Part shown: positions 15,893 through 24,976 of the stretch, one piece after another
Layout: every line of letters begins with the position of its first letter
Numbering within the stretch: position 1 is the stretch's first letter
From: Saprospiraceae bacterium
GTDB taxonomy: Bacteria > Bacteroidota > Bacteroidia > Chitinophagales > Saprospiraceae
DNA length: 60,201 nt
Direction of reading: 5' to 3'
NCBI GenBank assembly: GCA_026993525.1
Contig: JALWSS010000111.1
Span: 1 to 60,201, forward strand
Made by a program: the position numbers and the translations under genes
The notes under the pieces: model-generated
The model's input: the letters and a program-made list of their open reading frames with translations, nothing else
What the model was told of the DNA's origin: nothing
Database searches by the model: none

Positions 15893-18478
15893 TCAGCGAT
15901 TGCCACCACTCCTTCCGGTGCCAAAGGGGTCTTCGAAAAACTGCTCGTTGGATGCCGGAGTGCCATCGGGGTTTTCGTCAAATTCATCTTCGCTGTTGTC
16001 GCGGTTGTCAAAGCCGTCACAATCGAGGCCGATGCTCAGGTCTCCTTCGGGTTTGACAAATTTGGCTTTCCAGTCATAGCCTGATTCAGGATCGTTTTCC
16101 AGGCTGCTGAGAAAGGCTTTGCAGAAGGGTTTGGCCATTCTGGAACCCTGACCGTCGTAGAGGGTGAGGAAGCGCACCCAGCGGTCTTCTCCACCCACCC
16201 AGGTTCCAACCACCAGGGTAGGTGTGATGGCCATGAACCAGCCATCAACATAGTTGTTGGTGGTACCTGTTTTGCCGCCCACTTCGCTTTTGAGGCCCAT
16301 GCGGCCACTGGCGTATTTCAGCATCTCAACCATCACGTAATTGGGTTCCTCTTCCAGCACCTGTTTTTCCATCTGCTCCTGGGCATAGATGGTGCGTCCG
16401 TTTTTGTCTTCAATCCGGGTGATGAAAATGGGGCGATTGGAGTAGCCGTTGTTGGCGAAGGTGGTGTAGGCGCCGGTCATGTCGTACACGGACAGATCGG
16501 CGGCGCCGAGGCAGATAGACGGTTGCCGGGGAATCTTCCTGGTGTCAATTCCCATGTTGCCGAGCAGCTCGATGACGGGGTCAACGCTGCCCAACTGCTG
16601 CATGAGGAAGACTGAAACGGTATTGACTGACTTTTTCAGGGCTTGCCGCAACTGCATCCGCTGGCCGGTGTATTTTCCGTTGGCATTTCTTGGCGTCCAG
16701 GGGTCGAGCAACCCGAAATTTCCATCGCCCGGAAAGATGGTGCGCTGGATGTCATCCACTTCCTGGCAGGGCGAAATTCCCTGTTGCGCAATGGCGGTGG
16801 CATAGATGAAGGGCTTGAATGTGGAACCCACCTGCCGGTTGGACCGGGTGTGGTCAAAGGCAAAGTACTTGTGATTGATGCCGCCGATCCACGCTTTCAC
16901 ATGCCCGTTGCGGGGGTCCACGGCCAGGGAACCGATTTGCAAAAACAAGTGGTGGTATTTGAGCGAGTCGAGCGGGGACATGGTGGTGTCCTTCTCGAAG
17001 GTTTCGTTGTAGTCAAACACTTTCATTTTCACCGGCTTGTTGAACTCCTCTTCAACCGCTGCCTGAAAAGCTTTCCAGTTGGATTTCAGCTCATTCCACA
17101 ATTCATTTTGCATGGCTTCCCGGTACAGCGCCACTTGTTTGGAATTGAGCGTTTTGCCAGACACCAGCCTGGCAAAATAACCGGGCTCTTCTGACTCTTC
17201 AACCATGCGTTCTATGGCTACATCATTGAGCCGGAGGTCGGGAATTGCGTCCTCGAGCCGGGTTTCAATATTGTCCAAAAACCTGCTGCGCATCCTGGCA
17301 TAGCGGTCTGACTCCCGGACCATTTGCCGGAGCTTCCATTTGCGGTAATTCAGCTCGGCCTGGGTGGTGTGCTTTTTATCAACGTAATCCCAGGGAGACA
17401 TTTTCTTTTCCTTGAACCAGCGCCGCCAAAACCGCTTCTGAAGTGCTTTCATACTTGTAAACATGGCCTGCTCGGCATGTTTCTGGAAAACGGGGTCAAT
17501 GGTGGTGTAGATTTTCAGGCCATCTTTGTAAGGATTGTAAGGTGAGCCATCGGCTTTTTTTCGGGCCTCATCGCCGGGCAGGATGTCGTGAAGCAGCATT
17601 CTTGCCACTTCGGAACGGAAGTACTGGGCCAGCCCCTGGGTGTGGGATTTGCGCTTGAAATTTGACAAGTCAACCGGCAAGACCTTCAGGCTGTCGTAAA
17701 CTTCTCTGTCCAGAATGTTGTTTCGCACCATCTGGTAGAGCACCACATTTCGCCTTGCTTTGGCTCTTTCGGGGCGCCTTCTCGGGTTGTAATGCCAGGG
17801 GTTCTTGAGCATTCCCACCAACATGGCTGCTTCTTCCACCTTCAGCGAATCCTGGGTTTTTCCAAAATAGGTTTCACTAGCCGCCTTGATGCCGTAGCTG
17901 TCGTAGAGGAAATCGAACTTGTTCAGATACATGGCGATGATCTCCTCTTTGGTGTATTTGCGCTCCAGTTGCACGGCGATGATCCACTCTTTCAGTTTCT
18001 GAATGACCCGCTCTGTTCCGGAACCGGGCTTACCGGTAAAGAGCAGCTTCGCCAATTGCTGGGTGATGGTGCTGGCGCCTCCCGAGCTGCGGTCGCCCAT
18101 CAGGATGGTTTTGAAGAATACCCTGCCCAATGCCTTGAAATCTATGCCGCTGTGCCGGTGGTAGCGCGCATCCTCGGTGGCAATGAGCGCCTGAACGATG
18201 TAAGGTGAAAGCTCGTCGTAGCTGACTTGTACCCTGTTTTCAATGAACAGCCTGCCAAGCACTTCACCGTTGTTGGCTAGTATCTCCGATGCAAGCTCAC
18301 TGCGGGGGTTCTCCAACTCCCGTGTGTCGGGCAGGTCAGAAAAAGACAGGACGACAAAGGTGATGATCCCCAGTGCGATCCCTGCAAAAAACAGCCTCCA
18401 CATCCACCGGATTATTGCTGCGTACCTCACTTGTTTTTGCTGACGCAATGACTCTTCGTTCAAATGATATTCTGACAT
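15893..18478 (-). CDS. Penicillin-binding protein 1A family bifunctional peptidoglycan synthase
   Basis: An 861-residue class A PBP that polymerises glycan strands and crosslinks peptides in the periplasm. One TM helix near 30-50 precedes a GT51 domain (ATEDARYHRHSGIDFKALG with catalytic Glu, GGASTITQQLAK, about 100-290). The transpeptidase domain has the nucleophile in GSTFKP, the SVN motif in KKSVNTVS and KTGTT near residue 735. An insert with charged helices (about 340-480) sits between the domains, as in other Bacteroidota PBP1A proteins. The C-terminal tail is acidic (DNSEDEFDENPDG). A TAACTTTG box lies about 65 bp upstream. Likely monocistronic. Confidence 0.93.
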   Translation of the reverse strand: MSEYHLNEESLRQQKQVRYAAIIRWMWRLFFAGIALGIITFVVLSFSDLPDTRELENPRSELASEILANNGEVLGRLFIENRVQVSYDELSPYIVQALIATEDARYHRHSGIDFKALGRVFFKTILMGDRSSGGASTITQQLAKLLFTGKPGSGTERVIQKLKEWIIAVQLERKYTKEEIIAMYLNKFDFLYDSYGIKAASETYFGKTQDSLKVEEAAMLVGMLKNPWHYNPRRRPERAKARRNVVLYQMVRNNILDREVYDSLKVLPVDLSNFKRKSHTQGLAQYFRSEVARMLLHDILPGDEARKKADGSPYNPYKDGLKIYTTIDPVFQKHAEQAMFTSMKALQKRFWRRWFKEKKMSPWDYVDKKHTTQAELNYRKWKLRQMVRESDRYARMRSRFLDNIETRLEDAIPDLRLNDVAIERMVEESEEPGYFARLVSGKTLNSKQVALYREAMQNELWNELKSNWKAFQAAVEEEFNKPVKMKVFDYNETFEKDTTMSPLDSLKYHHLFLQIGSLAVDPRNGHVKAWIGGINHKYFAFDHTRSNRQVGSTFKPFIYATAIAQQGISPCQEVDDIQRTIFPGDGNFGLLDPWTPRNANGKYTGQRMQLRQALKKSVNTVSVFLMQQLGSVDPVIELLGNMGIDTRKIPRQPSICLGAADLSVYDMTGAYTTFANNGYSNRPIFITRIEDKNGRTIYAQEQMEKQVLEEEPNYVMVEMLKYASGRMGLKSEVGGKTGTTNNYVDGWFMAITPTLVVGTWVGGEDRWVRFLTLYDGQGSRMAKPFCKAFLSSLENDPESGYDWKAKFVKPEGDLSIGLDCDGFDNRDNSEDEFDENPDGTPASNEQFFEDPFGTGRSGGNR

Positions 18479-18890
18479 AGTAATGTTTGAGTTTCAGCCC
18501 CCCCGGGTATTTCTCCTTCTGTTCATTTCCAGGGCGGCTACAAAGTTATAAAAGCAACACCCACCTTTGTCTAAGTCTTAAGCCGGTTTTGGGGATTTAA
18601 CAAGTCAAATCAGATCGAGGTTGCGGACTTTGGGCGTCCATCAGGGGCTTTGTCAATATGCGAATGTACGCCCTGTGGTCTCGACAATTCTTCAACAATT
18701 GACAAGTGTCAACCTTCAATGAGTTAATAATCATGTGGTTAGCCATGCCTATTGTAACTTTAGTCACAAAGTGATTTGCAGTTGGATTTGTACCTTTCGA
18801 CGATGAATCATTCGGGTTCAAAGCAAAATTCTCGTAACCAGGCCGGACTGCTGATAGCCCTATATCACATCCGGCAAAAATCAACTGCGT
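18479..18890. other. Divergent control region between pbp1A and the FadL-like gene
   Basis: A 412-bp gap between divergent genes. It holds TAACTTTG on the minus strand (complement of 18541-18548) as a possible pbp promoter element without a clear TTG partner, a perfect palindrome TTGACA-AG-TGTCAA at 18699-18712 that could be an operator, and TACCTTTC at 18791-18798, one base off the TAnnTTTG element, 93 bp ahead of the FadL-like start. No small gene is supported. Confidence 0.45.
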
Positions 18891-20249
18891 ATGAAAAACC
18901 TGCTTAGTCTGTTAGCAATTTTGGTCACAATCAGTTTACAAGCCCAGACTGGCCACATCCTTCAGGGTGCCGGTGCTGTGAACTTTTCCATGGGAGGGGC
19001 CGGAACCGCCCTGCCCGTTGATGCTGCCGGGGCCTTGCAGTGGAACCCGGCTTCCATCACTGCTTTCGACAACAACGAGCTTTCTTTCAGTGTGGCTTAC
19101 TTCACGGCTGCACCCGAGGTGTACTCCAAAGTGGTGCAACCCGATGGACAAGGTGGATTTATTACCATTGAAGGACTTACGGAAGATGAAAAAGGCGCTT
19201 CTCCGCTGCCTACCCTCGGAATTGTCTTTGCCAAACCTGACAGCAAACTGAAATTTGGGGTTTCAGCCGTTGGAGTCAGTGGTTTTGGGGTGGACTTCCC
19301 GGAAACTACCAACCTGCCCACGGGGCCCGGCTTTGATCCTACCAACTCCAACCCCTTGCTGTACCCGCAGTCAATGGGTGGTTTCGGACGCCTGTTTTCT
19401 GAATACCAGCTTTTGCAAGTGGGATTCACCGCCGCCTACGAACTGGCAGAAGGATTCTCAGTGGGCCTGACGCCTTTGTTCAATTACTCTTCACTCGAGA
19501 TCAAGCCGGTGCCAATCGCTCCGCCCTCTCAACAACTGGGTTACTATCTGGGTGACAAAGCATCTGCACTCGGCTTCGGGTTTCAGGCCGCATTGTTTTA
19601 CAAAACGGAAATGGGATTGAATTTCGGTCTCACCTACAAGAGCACTCAACAGTTCAGCGATCTCAAAATCGGAGGTCAATACCTGGACGGCTCCAAAGCG
19701 CCCGTGACGAACTTCAACATGGATTTCCCCTCCATTATTTCCGCAGGCATTGCCTACAGCAATGACATGATTGACATTGGGGTGGATTATCGCCTTATCA
19801 ACTATGAAAATACCGATGGATTCAAAAAGTCAGGTTGGGTGATTGCAGAAAACGGTTTTCCAAACGGTGCCGTAGCCGGTTTCGGCTGGAAAAACGTCCA
19901 CGTCGTTGCCCTGGGCCTGCAGTACAAAGGCATTGAAAACATCCCCATCCGTTTGGGATACACCTACAACACCAGCCCGGTCAATGAAGACAACCTGTTC
20001 TTTTCAACTCCTGCCACGGCCATCATTCAAAATGCCGTTCAGGCTGGCATAGGTTACAATATCAATGACAAGCTTGGACTTAATCTGGCCTATCACCACG
20101 GGTTGGAAGGAGAAGTGAAAGGACAATTGTTCAACCCCATGTTCATCTCAGCGGAAGACCCCTATGGCAAAGTTCCTCAAAGTGAACTCATCGCCAGGAT
20201 GACAACGGATATGATCGTTCTGGGACTGACCTACGGCTTTGGAAAATAA
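18891..20249 (+). CDS. OmpP1/FadL-type outer membrane transport protein
   Basis: A 452-residue outer membrane beta-barrel for hydrophobic substrates such as long-chain fatty acids. After a signal peptide (ends LQAQ) the N-terminal hatch shows the family pattern GAGAVNFSMGGAGTALPVDAA ending in WNPASI. The rest alternates polar and aromatic residues and closes with IVLGLTYGFGK, a C-terminal strand suited to BAM recognition. It has a strong terminator and stands alone. The exact substrate cannot be told from sequence. Confidence 0.88.
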   Translation: MKNLLSLLAILVTISLQAQTGHILQGAGAVNFSMGGAGTALPVDAAGALQWNPASITAFDNNELSFSVAYFTAAPEVYSKVVQPDGQGGFITIEGLTEDEKGASPLPTLGIVFAKPDSKLKFGVSAVGVSGFGVDFPETTNLPTGPGFDPTNSNPLLYPQSMGGFGRLFSEYQLLQVGFTAAYELAEGFSVGLTPLFNYSSLEIKPVPIAPPSQQLGYYLGDKASALGFGFQAALFYKTEMGLNFGLTYKSTQQFSDLKIGGQYLDGSKAPVTNFNMDFPSIISAGIAYSNDMIDIGVDYRLINYENTDGFKKSGWVIAENGFPNGAVAGFGWKNVHVVALGLQYKGIENIPIRLGYTYNTSPVNEDNLFFSTPATAIIQNAVQAGIGYNINDKLGLNLAYHHGLEGEVKGQLFNPMFISAEDPYGKVPQSELIARMTTDMIVLGLTYGFGK

Positions 20250-20273
20250 ACTTAAATCAGAACTCCCACGGTA

Positions 20274-20310
20274 GCTCCGCCAGCCACCCAATGCCGGCGG
20301 GGCTTTTTTT
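20274..20310 (+). terminator. Intrinsic terminator after the FadL-like gene
   Basis: GCTCCGCC (20274-20281) pairs with GGCGGGGC (20296-20303), followed by TTTTTTT. It lies 24 bp after the stop. Confidence 0.8.
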
Positions 20311-20359
20311 AATGGTTTTTTCTCCGGTTTTTTATTGGGCTTTTGCAAGAGGTTTTTAG

Positions 20360-20401
20360 CCCTACACCCTACACCCTACACCCTACACCCTACACCCTAA
20401 A
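20360..20401. repeat. CCCTACA heptamer array in a 5' leader
   Basis: Five CCCTACA units and one CCCTAAA, ending five bases before the ATG at 20406. It must lie in the 5' untranslated leader, or in the upstream promoter, of the next gene. Confidence 0.92.
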
Positions 20402-20405
20402 CTAT

Positions 20406-20972
20406 ATGCCACTTCGTCTTTTTGTTTTTTTCGTCGCAATGGGCTTTGCAGCCACCGGTGTGCAGGCCCAGCGCATTGATTACCCGCCCGGGTTTGCCCG
20501 CCTGCTGGAGCAGTGCGACCTGGTGTGGTTCGAACCCCTCGATGCCGGCTACCGGGACACCTACCAGAACAGCGACAACCCCGTCTTGTGCGACCTGGCC
20601 CTCCGTTCTCCGAAGGAAAAACTCGAAATAAGACTCAAGATCATTCCCTGGCTCAACAGGGATGTCAAAACCCAGGCACCCAACGTCATCGCCTGGCGGG
20701 CCCTTACCGATGTGGCCGTCAACGACGACGACAACCTGATTTCCGGCATACAGCTCTCAAAGGATGAAGCCCGGGAGCGCTTCGGTGCCGACATGGCGGT
20801 GATGTACTTTTTTACCCCAAAACCCATTTTCTCCAACTATCCCTACTGCCGCATGCTGGCCCTCGCCAAAGAAGGAAAAGCCACCGTCCTGGTCTTTTGG
20901 TTTTTCGAAGATGAAAGCAATCCCGCACTGGACCACCGAATGGAACTCATTGCTTTCAATCGTGACTCGTGA
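20406..20972 (+). CDS. Small exported protein of unknown function
   Basis: A 188-residue protein with a signal peptide (VFFVAMGFAATGVQAQ). The mature part begins RIDYPPGFARLLEQCDL and contains conserved-looking aromatic and charged segments (KIIPWLNRDVKTQAP, WRALTDVAVNDDDNL, VMYFFTPKPIFSNYPYCRM, VLVFWFFEDESN). I do not recognise a family. The start is the ATG directly after the heptamer array; reading upstream in frame would translate the array. The last codons and the stop (CGT GAC TCG TGA) lie within a GTGACTC heptamer array, so its C-terminus is supplied by the repeat. Confidence 0.7.
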   Translation: MPLRLFVFFVAMGFAATGVQAQRIDYPPGFARLLEQCDLVWFEPLDAGYRDTYQNSDNPVLCDLALRSPKEKLEIRLKIIPWLNRDVKTQAPNVIAWRALTDVAVNDDDNLISGIQLSKDEARERFGADMAVMYFFTPKPIFSNYPYCRMLALAKEGKATVLVFWFFEDESNPALDHRMELIAFNRDS

Positions 20973-21023
20973 CGCGTGACGCGTAACTCGTGACTCGTGA
21001 CGGGCGTGACAGGAGTGACGAGT
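20961..21023. repeat. GTGACTC/GTGACGC heptamer array
   Basis: About eight degenerate units of GTGACTC/GTGACGC, starting inside the 3' end of the preceding gene. The same word, in complement, makes the array at 53,999-54,057. Confidence 0.85.
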
Positions 21024-21107
21024 GCTTCCAAAAACCTCTATAATCCTTCATAATCCAAATTTAACCACAGAGTTATAGGAGTTAAAACAGAGTTGAGCAG
21101 AGTATAC

Positions 21108-21264
21108 CTGCCAACTGCCAACTGCCAACTGCCAACTGGCAACCGCCAACCGCCAACTGCCAACTGCCAACTGCCAACTGCTAACTGCTAACTGGCAACT
21201 GCCAACTGTCAACTGCCAACTGCCAACTGTCAACTGCCAACTGCCAACTGCCAACTGCCAACTG
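21108..21264. repeat. AACTGCC heptamer array, about 22 copies
   Basis: A 157-bp run of CTGCCAA units with a few variants (CTGGCAA, CCGCCAA, CTGCTAA, CTGTCAA). It is the longest single-word array here. A TAACCACAGAG dispersed element precedes it (21061-21104) and AATCCTCAT words follow up to the stop of the Nramp gene. Confidence 0.93.
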
Positions 21265-21283
21265 ATGAAATCCTCATAATCCC

Positions 21284-22486
21284 TCACCCCCCAACCACCT
21301 TCCACAGGTTATACACCCCCAGGCCGGTCACAACCAGCACCACCACGGCCATCAGGGTGTTGGTGAAGCGGGTGTTGAGGTATGGTTGGGGAAGCAGTTT
21401 CCGGTCGTTGACGACCATCCATAGGAAGATGGCCACGATGGGCAGCAGGAAGCCGTTAGCGGCTTGCGCCGCAATGATGGCGGGGATGGGCTTCACCCCG
21501 GTCAGGCCGAACAGCAATCCGGCACCCAGCACCAGGGCCCATACCAGGCGGAAATTCCGGGATTTTGTGTTCCAGTGGTCCTCGCCGTTGCCGAAGATGG
21601 CCTGGCCCGTTATTGCGGCAGCGAAGGGGGCCGTGATGGCCGAGCTGATGCCGGCGGCAAAGAGGCCAAAGCCAAAGAAATCGCCAGCCCGGTTGCCGAG
21701 GGTGTCTCCGAGGGTGGCAGCCAGGGCAGCGAAGGAGAAATCGCCCTTTACCTGCGTACCCGTCAGCACGATGGCCAGGGAGATGAGACCTCCGATGCCA
21801 ATGGCCGGCAGCAGGCTTTTGCGCATTTCTGACACGTTTTGGCCTTTGCTGAGGCCGCTGCCCAGGAAGAGGTTGTAGGGCACTACCGTGGTGCCGATGA
21901 GGCCAATGATGAGCAACCCGGAGCCTTCTGGAAAAGACGGCAGCACCAGGCTGCCGGCCAAACCGGCGGCAGAGACGGGGGCCTGAACCCCCACCACCAC
22001 AAAGGCCACCCCCATCAAAAAAACGATGAATGCCAGTGCGCCGGTGATGATCCGGATACTGCCGGTCCAGAGCAGGATGGCGGCCAGCAGGCCGAGGCCG
22101 GCCAGCCAGTATTCCGGCGGGGCGCTGCTGACCAGTTGCAGGCCGCTGACAGCCCCCAGCAGGTTGCCGGCCTGGTAAGCGGCGCAGCCCAGCGCCACCG
22201 CACCGAACAAAAAGATTCTCAACCATCTGGCGCTGCGGCCACCGTACCGCAAGCCGATGAGTTGCCCCAGGGTTTTGCCGGAGGCGATGGTGATGCGGGC
22301 AGCAGCTTCCTGCAACACCATCGTGGCAATGATGGAGAATGTGAGCGCCCAGATCAGGGCCAATCCGAATGAAGCGCCGGCTTTGGAGCAGGTGGTCACG
22401 GTGCCGGGCCCGATGAAGGCCGCCGGGATGATGCTCCACAGCAGCAGGCCGGCTACGCCCTGGCCGGTTTGCAAGAGTTTTGGCAT
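21284..22486 (-). CDS. Nramp-family-like metal ion transporter lacking the canonical metal-site motifs
   Basis: A 400-residue inner membrane protein with about 11 helices and the Nramp/LeuT-type pattern. In place of the DPGN motif of helix 1 there is GPGT (residues 26-29), and in place of the helix 6 MPH motif there is VPYN (202-205). The remaining Nramp signatures such as SAGASFG-like (KAGASFGLALIW) and QEAAARITIASGKTLG are intact. Known Nramp proteins import Mn or Fe with proton; the loss of the key Asp and Met suggests another ion or mechanism. A strong hairpin lies just before the start, and its stop (TGA, 21284-21286) falls in an AATCCCTCA word. Confidence 0.8.
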   Translation of the reverse strand: MPKLLQTGQGVAGLLLWSIIPAAFIGPGTVTTCSKAGASFGLALIWALTFSIIATMVLQEAAARITIASGKTLGQLIGLRYGGRSARWLRIFLFGAVALGCAAYQAGNLLGAVSGLQLVSSAPPEYWLAGLGLLAAILLWTGSIRIITGALAFIVFLMGVAFVVVGVQAPVSAAGLAGSLVLPSFPEGSGLLIIGLIGTTVVPYNLFLGSGLSKGQNVSEMRKSLLPAIGIGGLISLAIVLTGTQVKGDFSFAALAATLGDTLGNRAGDFFGFGLFAAGISSAITAPFAAAITGQAIFGNGEDHWNTKSRNFRLVWALVLGAGLLFGLTGVKPIPAIIAAQAANGFLLPIVAIFLWMVVNDRKLLPQPYLNTRFTNTLMAVVVLVVTGLGVYNLWKVVGG

Positions 22487-22501
22487 GTGTCAGTTTTTTC
22501 T

Positions 22502-22539
22502 TCGCTGCGCAATGGAGTAAGTGCTCCGTTGCGCAGCGA
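22502..22539 (-). promoter_or_regulatory. 16-bp leader hairpin upstream of the Nramp-like gene
   Basis: TCGCTGCGCAATGGAG (22502-22517) pairs with CTCCGTTGCGCAGCGA (22524-22539) with one G-T wobble and a 6-nt loop. It lies 16 bp upstream of the start codon. Both arms begin with a one-base variant of the dispersed 11-mer TCGCTTCGCAA. It may be a leader control structure or simply an inverted pair of that repeat. Confidence 0.6.
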
Positions 22540-22736
22540 GTGCCAAAGAAAACAAAAGACAAAGAATCGGGACGGTATCGGCATCGGAGAACTCAGGTTT
22601 GAGATTGTTTCCGCCGGTAAAATAAATTCAGCGATCGTTTTCAAAAGAGTTCTTTGTCAAAGTACCTTTGTCGTTTCCGGTGCAGCCGGAAAAACCCAAC
22701 CGCCGGCCGGCGGCAAAACCTCATACGATCCACCTC

Positions 22737-23549
22737 ATGAACCCAGCCTACCTGCCCAAAATACAGATCATCTCCGACCAGGTGCAAGCACCACCCCTCG
22801 GCCGGAAAAGGCGTATTGCAGTTTTGCTGCCTTACGATTACCATCGCAGTGACAAGCACTATCCGGTGCTTTACCTGCAGGATGGCCAGAACCTGCTCGA
22901 CAACCGCTCGCCTTTTGGCAACTGGCATGTGGACCGAAAGCTGGCCGAAATGGCCGAAAAGGGCATGCACGAGCTGATCGTAGTGGCTATAGACCATGCT
23001 GAGAAGGACCGGGTCCGGGAGTTTTCACCGCCGGACGTGACCCGCTTTGGCACCAGCTTCGGCAAGCAATACGCCCAGTTCATCACCAAAGAGCTCAAAC
23101 CCTTTGTGGACGCCAGTTTCCGCACCCTGCCCGGCCGCCGGAACACCGGCATCGGAGGCAGCAGCATGGGCGGGCTCATCAGCATTTACTCCGGTTTCAT
23201 GTTTCCGGAGGTTTATGGCAAGCTGCTCATCTTCTCCCCGGCACTGTGGGTGGCCCCCAAGATCTACTTCCAGGCCATGAAGTTTTACAACCCCTTTGCG
23301 ACGAAAATTTATATTTATGCCGGCGGCAACGAGAGCGAAACCATGCTGCCCAACGTGCAGCGCCTCATCAATGTGCTGAAACACCGGGGACTGGACGGCT
23401 CAAAAATTGAATTCAAACTCTCCGTTGACCCCAAGGGCCAGCACAACGAGTACAAATGGGGCGAGGAGTTTCCCAAGGCCGTTGAGTGGCTGTTTTTCGA
23501 AGAAAAAGCCAAAACAAACACCAGCGAAAAATCGGCTGAACATACATGA
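22737..23549 (+). CDS. Putative esterase of the Esterase D / enterochelin esterase type
   Basis: A 270-residue alpha/beta-hydrolase. Visible are LGRKRRIAVLLPYDY, VLYLQDGQN, a nucleophile elbow GGSSMGG, SPALWV and a C-terminal QHNEYKWGEEFPKAVEWLF with the likely catalytic His. This pattern fits the putative esterase family (PF00756). No signal peptide is seen, so it is cytoplasmic. Its stop overlaps the glgA start by 4 bp (ATGA), implying an operon, but why an esterase would pair with glycogen synthase is unclear. The ATG at 22737 is chosen; the upstream extension is unlike the family. Confidence 0.8.
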   Translation: MNPAYLPKIQIISDQVQAPPLGRKRRIAVLLPYDYHRSDKHYPVLYLQDGQNLLDNRSPFGNWHVDRKLAEMAEKGMHELIVVAIDHAEKDRVREFSPPDVTRFGTSFGKQYAQFITKELKPFVDASFRTLPGRRNTGIGGSSMGGLISIYSGFMFPEVYGKLLIFSPALWVAPKIYFQAMKFYNPFATKIYIYAGGNESETMLPNVQRLINVLKHRGLDGSKIEFKLSVDPKGQHNEYKWGEEFPKAVEWLFFEEKAKTNTSEKSAEHT

Positions 23550-24976
23550 GAATACTCCACATCAGCATGGAATGCTACCCTGCCGCCAAGTTCGGAGGAC
23601 TGGGTGACGTGGTGGGAGCCCTTCCCATCTACCTGAACAAAATGGGTATAGACACCTCCGTGGTCATGCCTTTTCACCACACAAAATGGTTGCTCAACCG
23701 GCAATACCGGGAGGTTTTCGCCGGGCATGTGCGGCTGGGCCGGCGCGAGGTCTGGTTCAACATCCTGGCCGTGGAGGGCGCCGATACGGGCTTCCCGCTT
23801 TACGTGGTCAACATCCCGGGCTTTTTCGACCGGCCGGGTGTTTACGGCCCACCGGAAGGCGGCTGGTACGGCGATGAGTTGCAACGGAACCTCTTGTTCC
23901 AGCAGGCCGTGCTGAAATGGGTGGTGGACATGCAATGGAAACCCCGGGTGCTCCATTGCCACGATCACCACACCGCACTGATACCTTTCATGGTGAAGTA
24001 TTGCCCGGAATTTTCTTCGCTGCGCAACATCGCCACGGTCTTTACCATCCACAACGGGGCCTATCACGGCGCTTTCGGATGGGACCATGTCGGGCTCATG
24101 CCGTTCTTTTATTCCGAAGCCAGGGGGTTTCTGGACTGGAACAACAGCATCTGCCCACTGGCTGCGGGCATCAAGTGTTGCTGGCAGCTCACCACCGTGT
24201 CCAAAGGCTACCTGGAGGAACTCCGGTACGATTCCAACGGCATGGAGGCCCTCATCAACCAGGAATTGCCAAAGGCGAAGGGAATTGTCAATGGCATTGA
24301 TACCAACCTCTGGAACCCCGCCACCGACCGGCACATAGCCCACAATTACGACGGTAAGAACATTGCGGAATTCAAAGAAAAAAACAAGGTCAAACTGCTC
24401 GATCGCTTCCGGATCATCCCCGATCTGCCCATCGTCACCTTCATCGGCAGGCTGGTAAAGGAGAAAGGTGCCGACCTGCTGCCCGACACCATCCGCCGAT
24501 GCCTGGCCAACGGCCTGAAGGTGGGCTTTGTGGTACTGGGCACCGGCGACAAATGGCTCATGGATGTTTTCGATCGCCTGCGCAACGAGGCTTCCGGATA
24601 CTTCGACGTTTCGCTGGAGTACAACGAGGGCCTGGCACACCAGCTCTACGCCGGTTCTGACTTTCTCATCATGCCCTCCAGGGTGGAACCCTGCGGCCTC
24701 AACCAGATGTATGCCTGCCGCTATGGCACGGTTCCTATCGTGCGCAGCGTGGGTGGATTGAAAGACACCATCCCCGACATCGGTGAACGGGGCGGCCGGG
24801 GCATCCGATTCAACCGCTTCACCGTCGAAGATGCTTCCATGGCCGTGTTCCGGGCATCCAAACTGTACGAAAACCCGGAAGCCCTCAACAAACTTCGACA
24901 GCACATCATGTCCGTGGATTTTTCCTGGGAAAAGTCAGCCAAAGACTACCAGCGGCTTTATGAGGAAGTTATGTGA
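23546..24976 (+). CDS. glgA: Glycogen synthase (GT5, ADP-glucose type)
   Basis: A 476-residue starch/glycogen synthase that adds glucose from ADP-glucose to alpha-1,4-glucan. The N-terminal GT5 domain has ECYPAAKFGGLGDVVGALP (family K-x-GGL), HCHDHHTAL and FTIHNGAYHG; the C-terminal GT-B domain has GRLVKEKGADLL and the nucleotide-binding RVEPCGLNQMYACRYG with VRSVGGLKDT. Length and start (MRILHISMECYP) are normal. It is translationally coupled to the esterase. No glgB, glgC or glgP is in the window. Confidence 0.93.
   Translation: MRILHISMECYPAAKFGGLGDVVGALPIYLNKMGIDTSVVMPFHHTKWLLNRQYREVFAGHVRLGRREVWFNILAVEGADTGFPLYVVNIPGFFDRPGVYGPPEGGWYGDELQRNLLFQQAVLKWVVDMQWKPRVLHCHDHHTALIPFMVKYCPEFSSLRNIATVFTIHNGAYHGAFGWDHVGLMPFFYSEARGFLDWNNSICPLAAGIKCCWQLTTVSKGYLEELRYDSNGMEALINQELPKAKGIVNGIDTNLWNPATDRHIAHNYDGKNIAEFKEKNKVKLLDRFRIIPDLPIVTFIGRLVKEKGADLLPDTIRRCLANGLKVGFVVLGTGDKWLMDVFDRLRNEASGYFDVSLEYNEGLAHQLYAGSDFLIMPSRVEPCGLNQMYACRYGTVPIVRSVGGLKDTIPDIGERGGRGIRFNRFTVEDASMAVFRASKLYENPEALNKLRQHIMSVDFSWEKSAKDYQRLYEEVM

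Noticed and set aside
21108-21264. CRISPR-like reading of the intergenic arrays
   Set aside because: Units are contiguous 7-11-bp words without unique spacers and no cas genes are present.
23315-24904. Minus-strand open frame of 529 codons opposite glgA and the esterase
   Set aside because: GlgA motifs on the other strand are complete; the antisense translation has no domain and is due to GC-rich codon bias.
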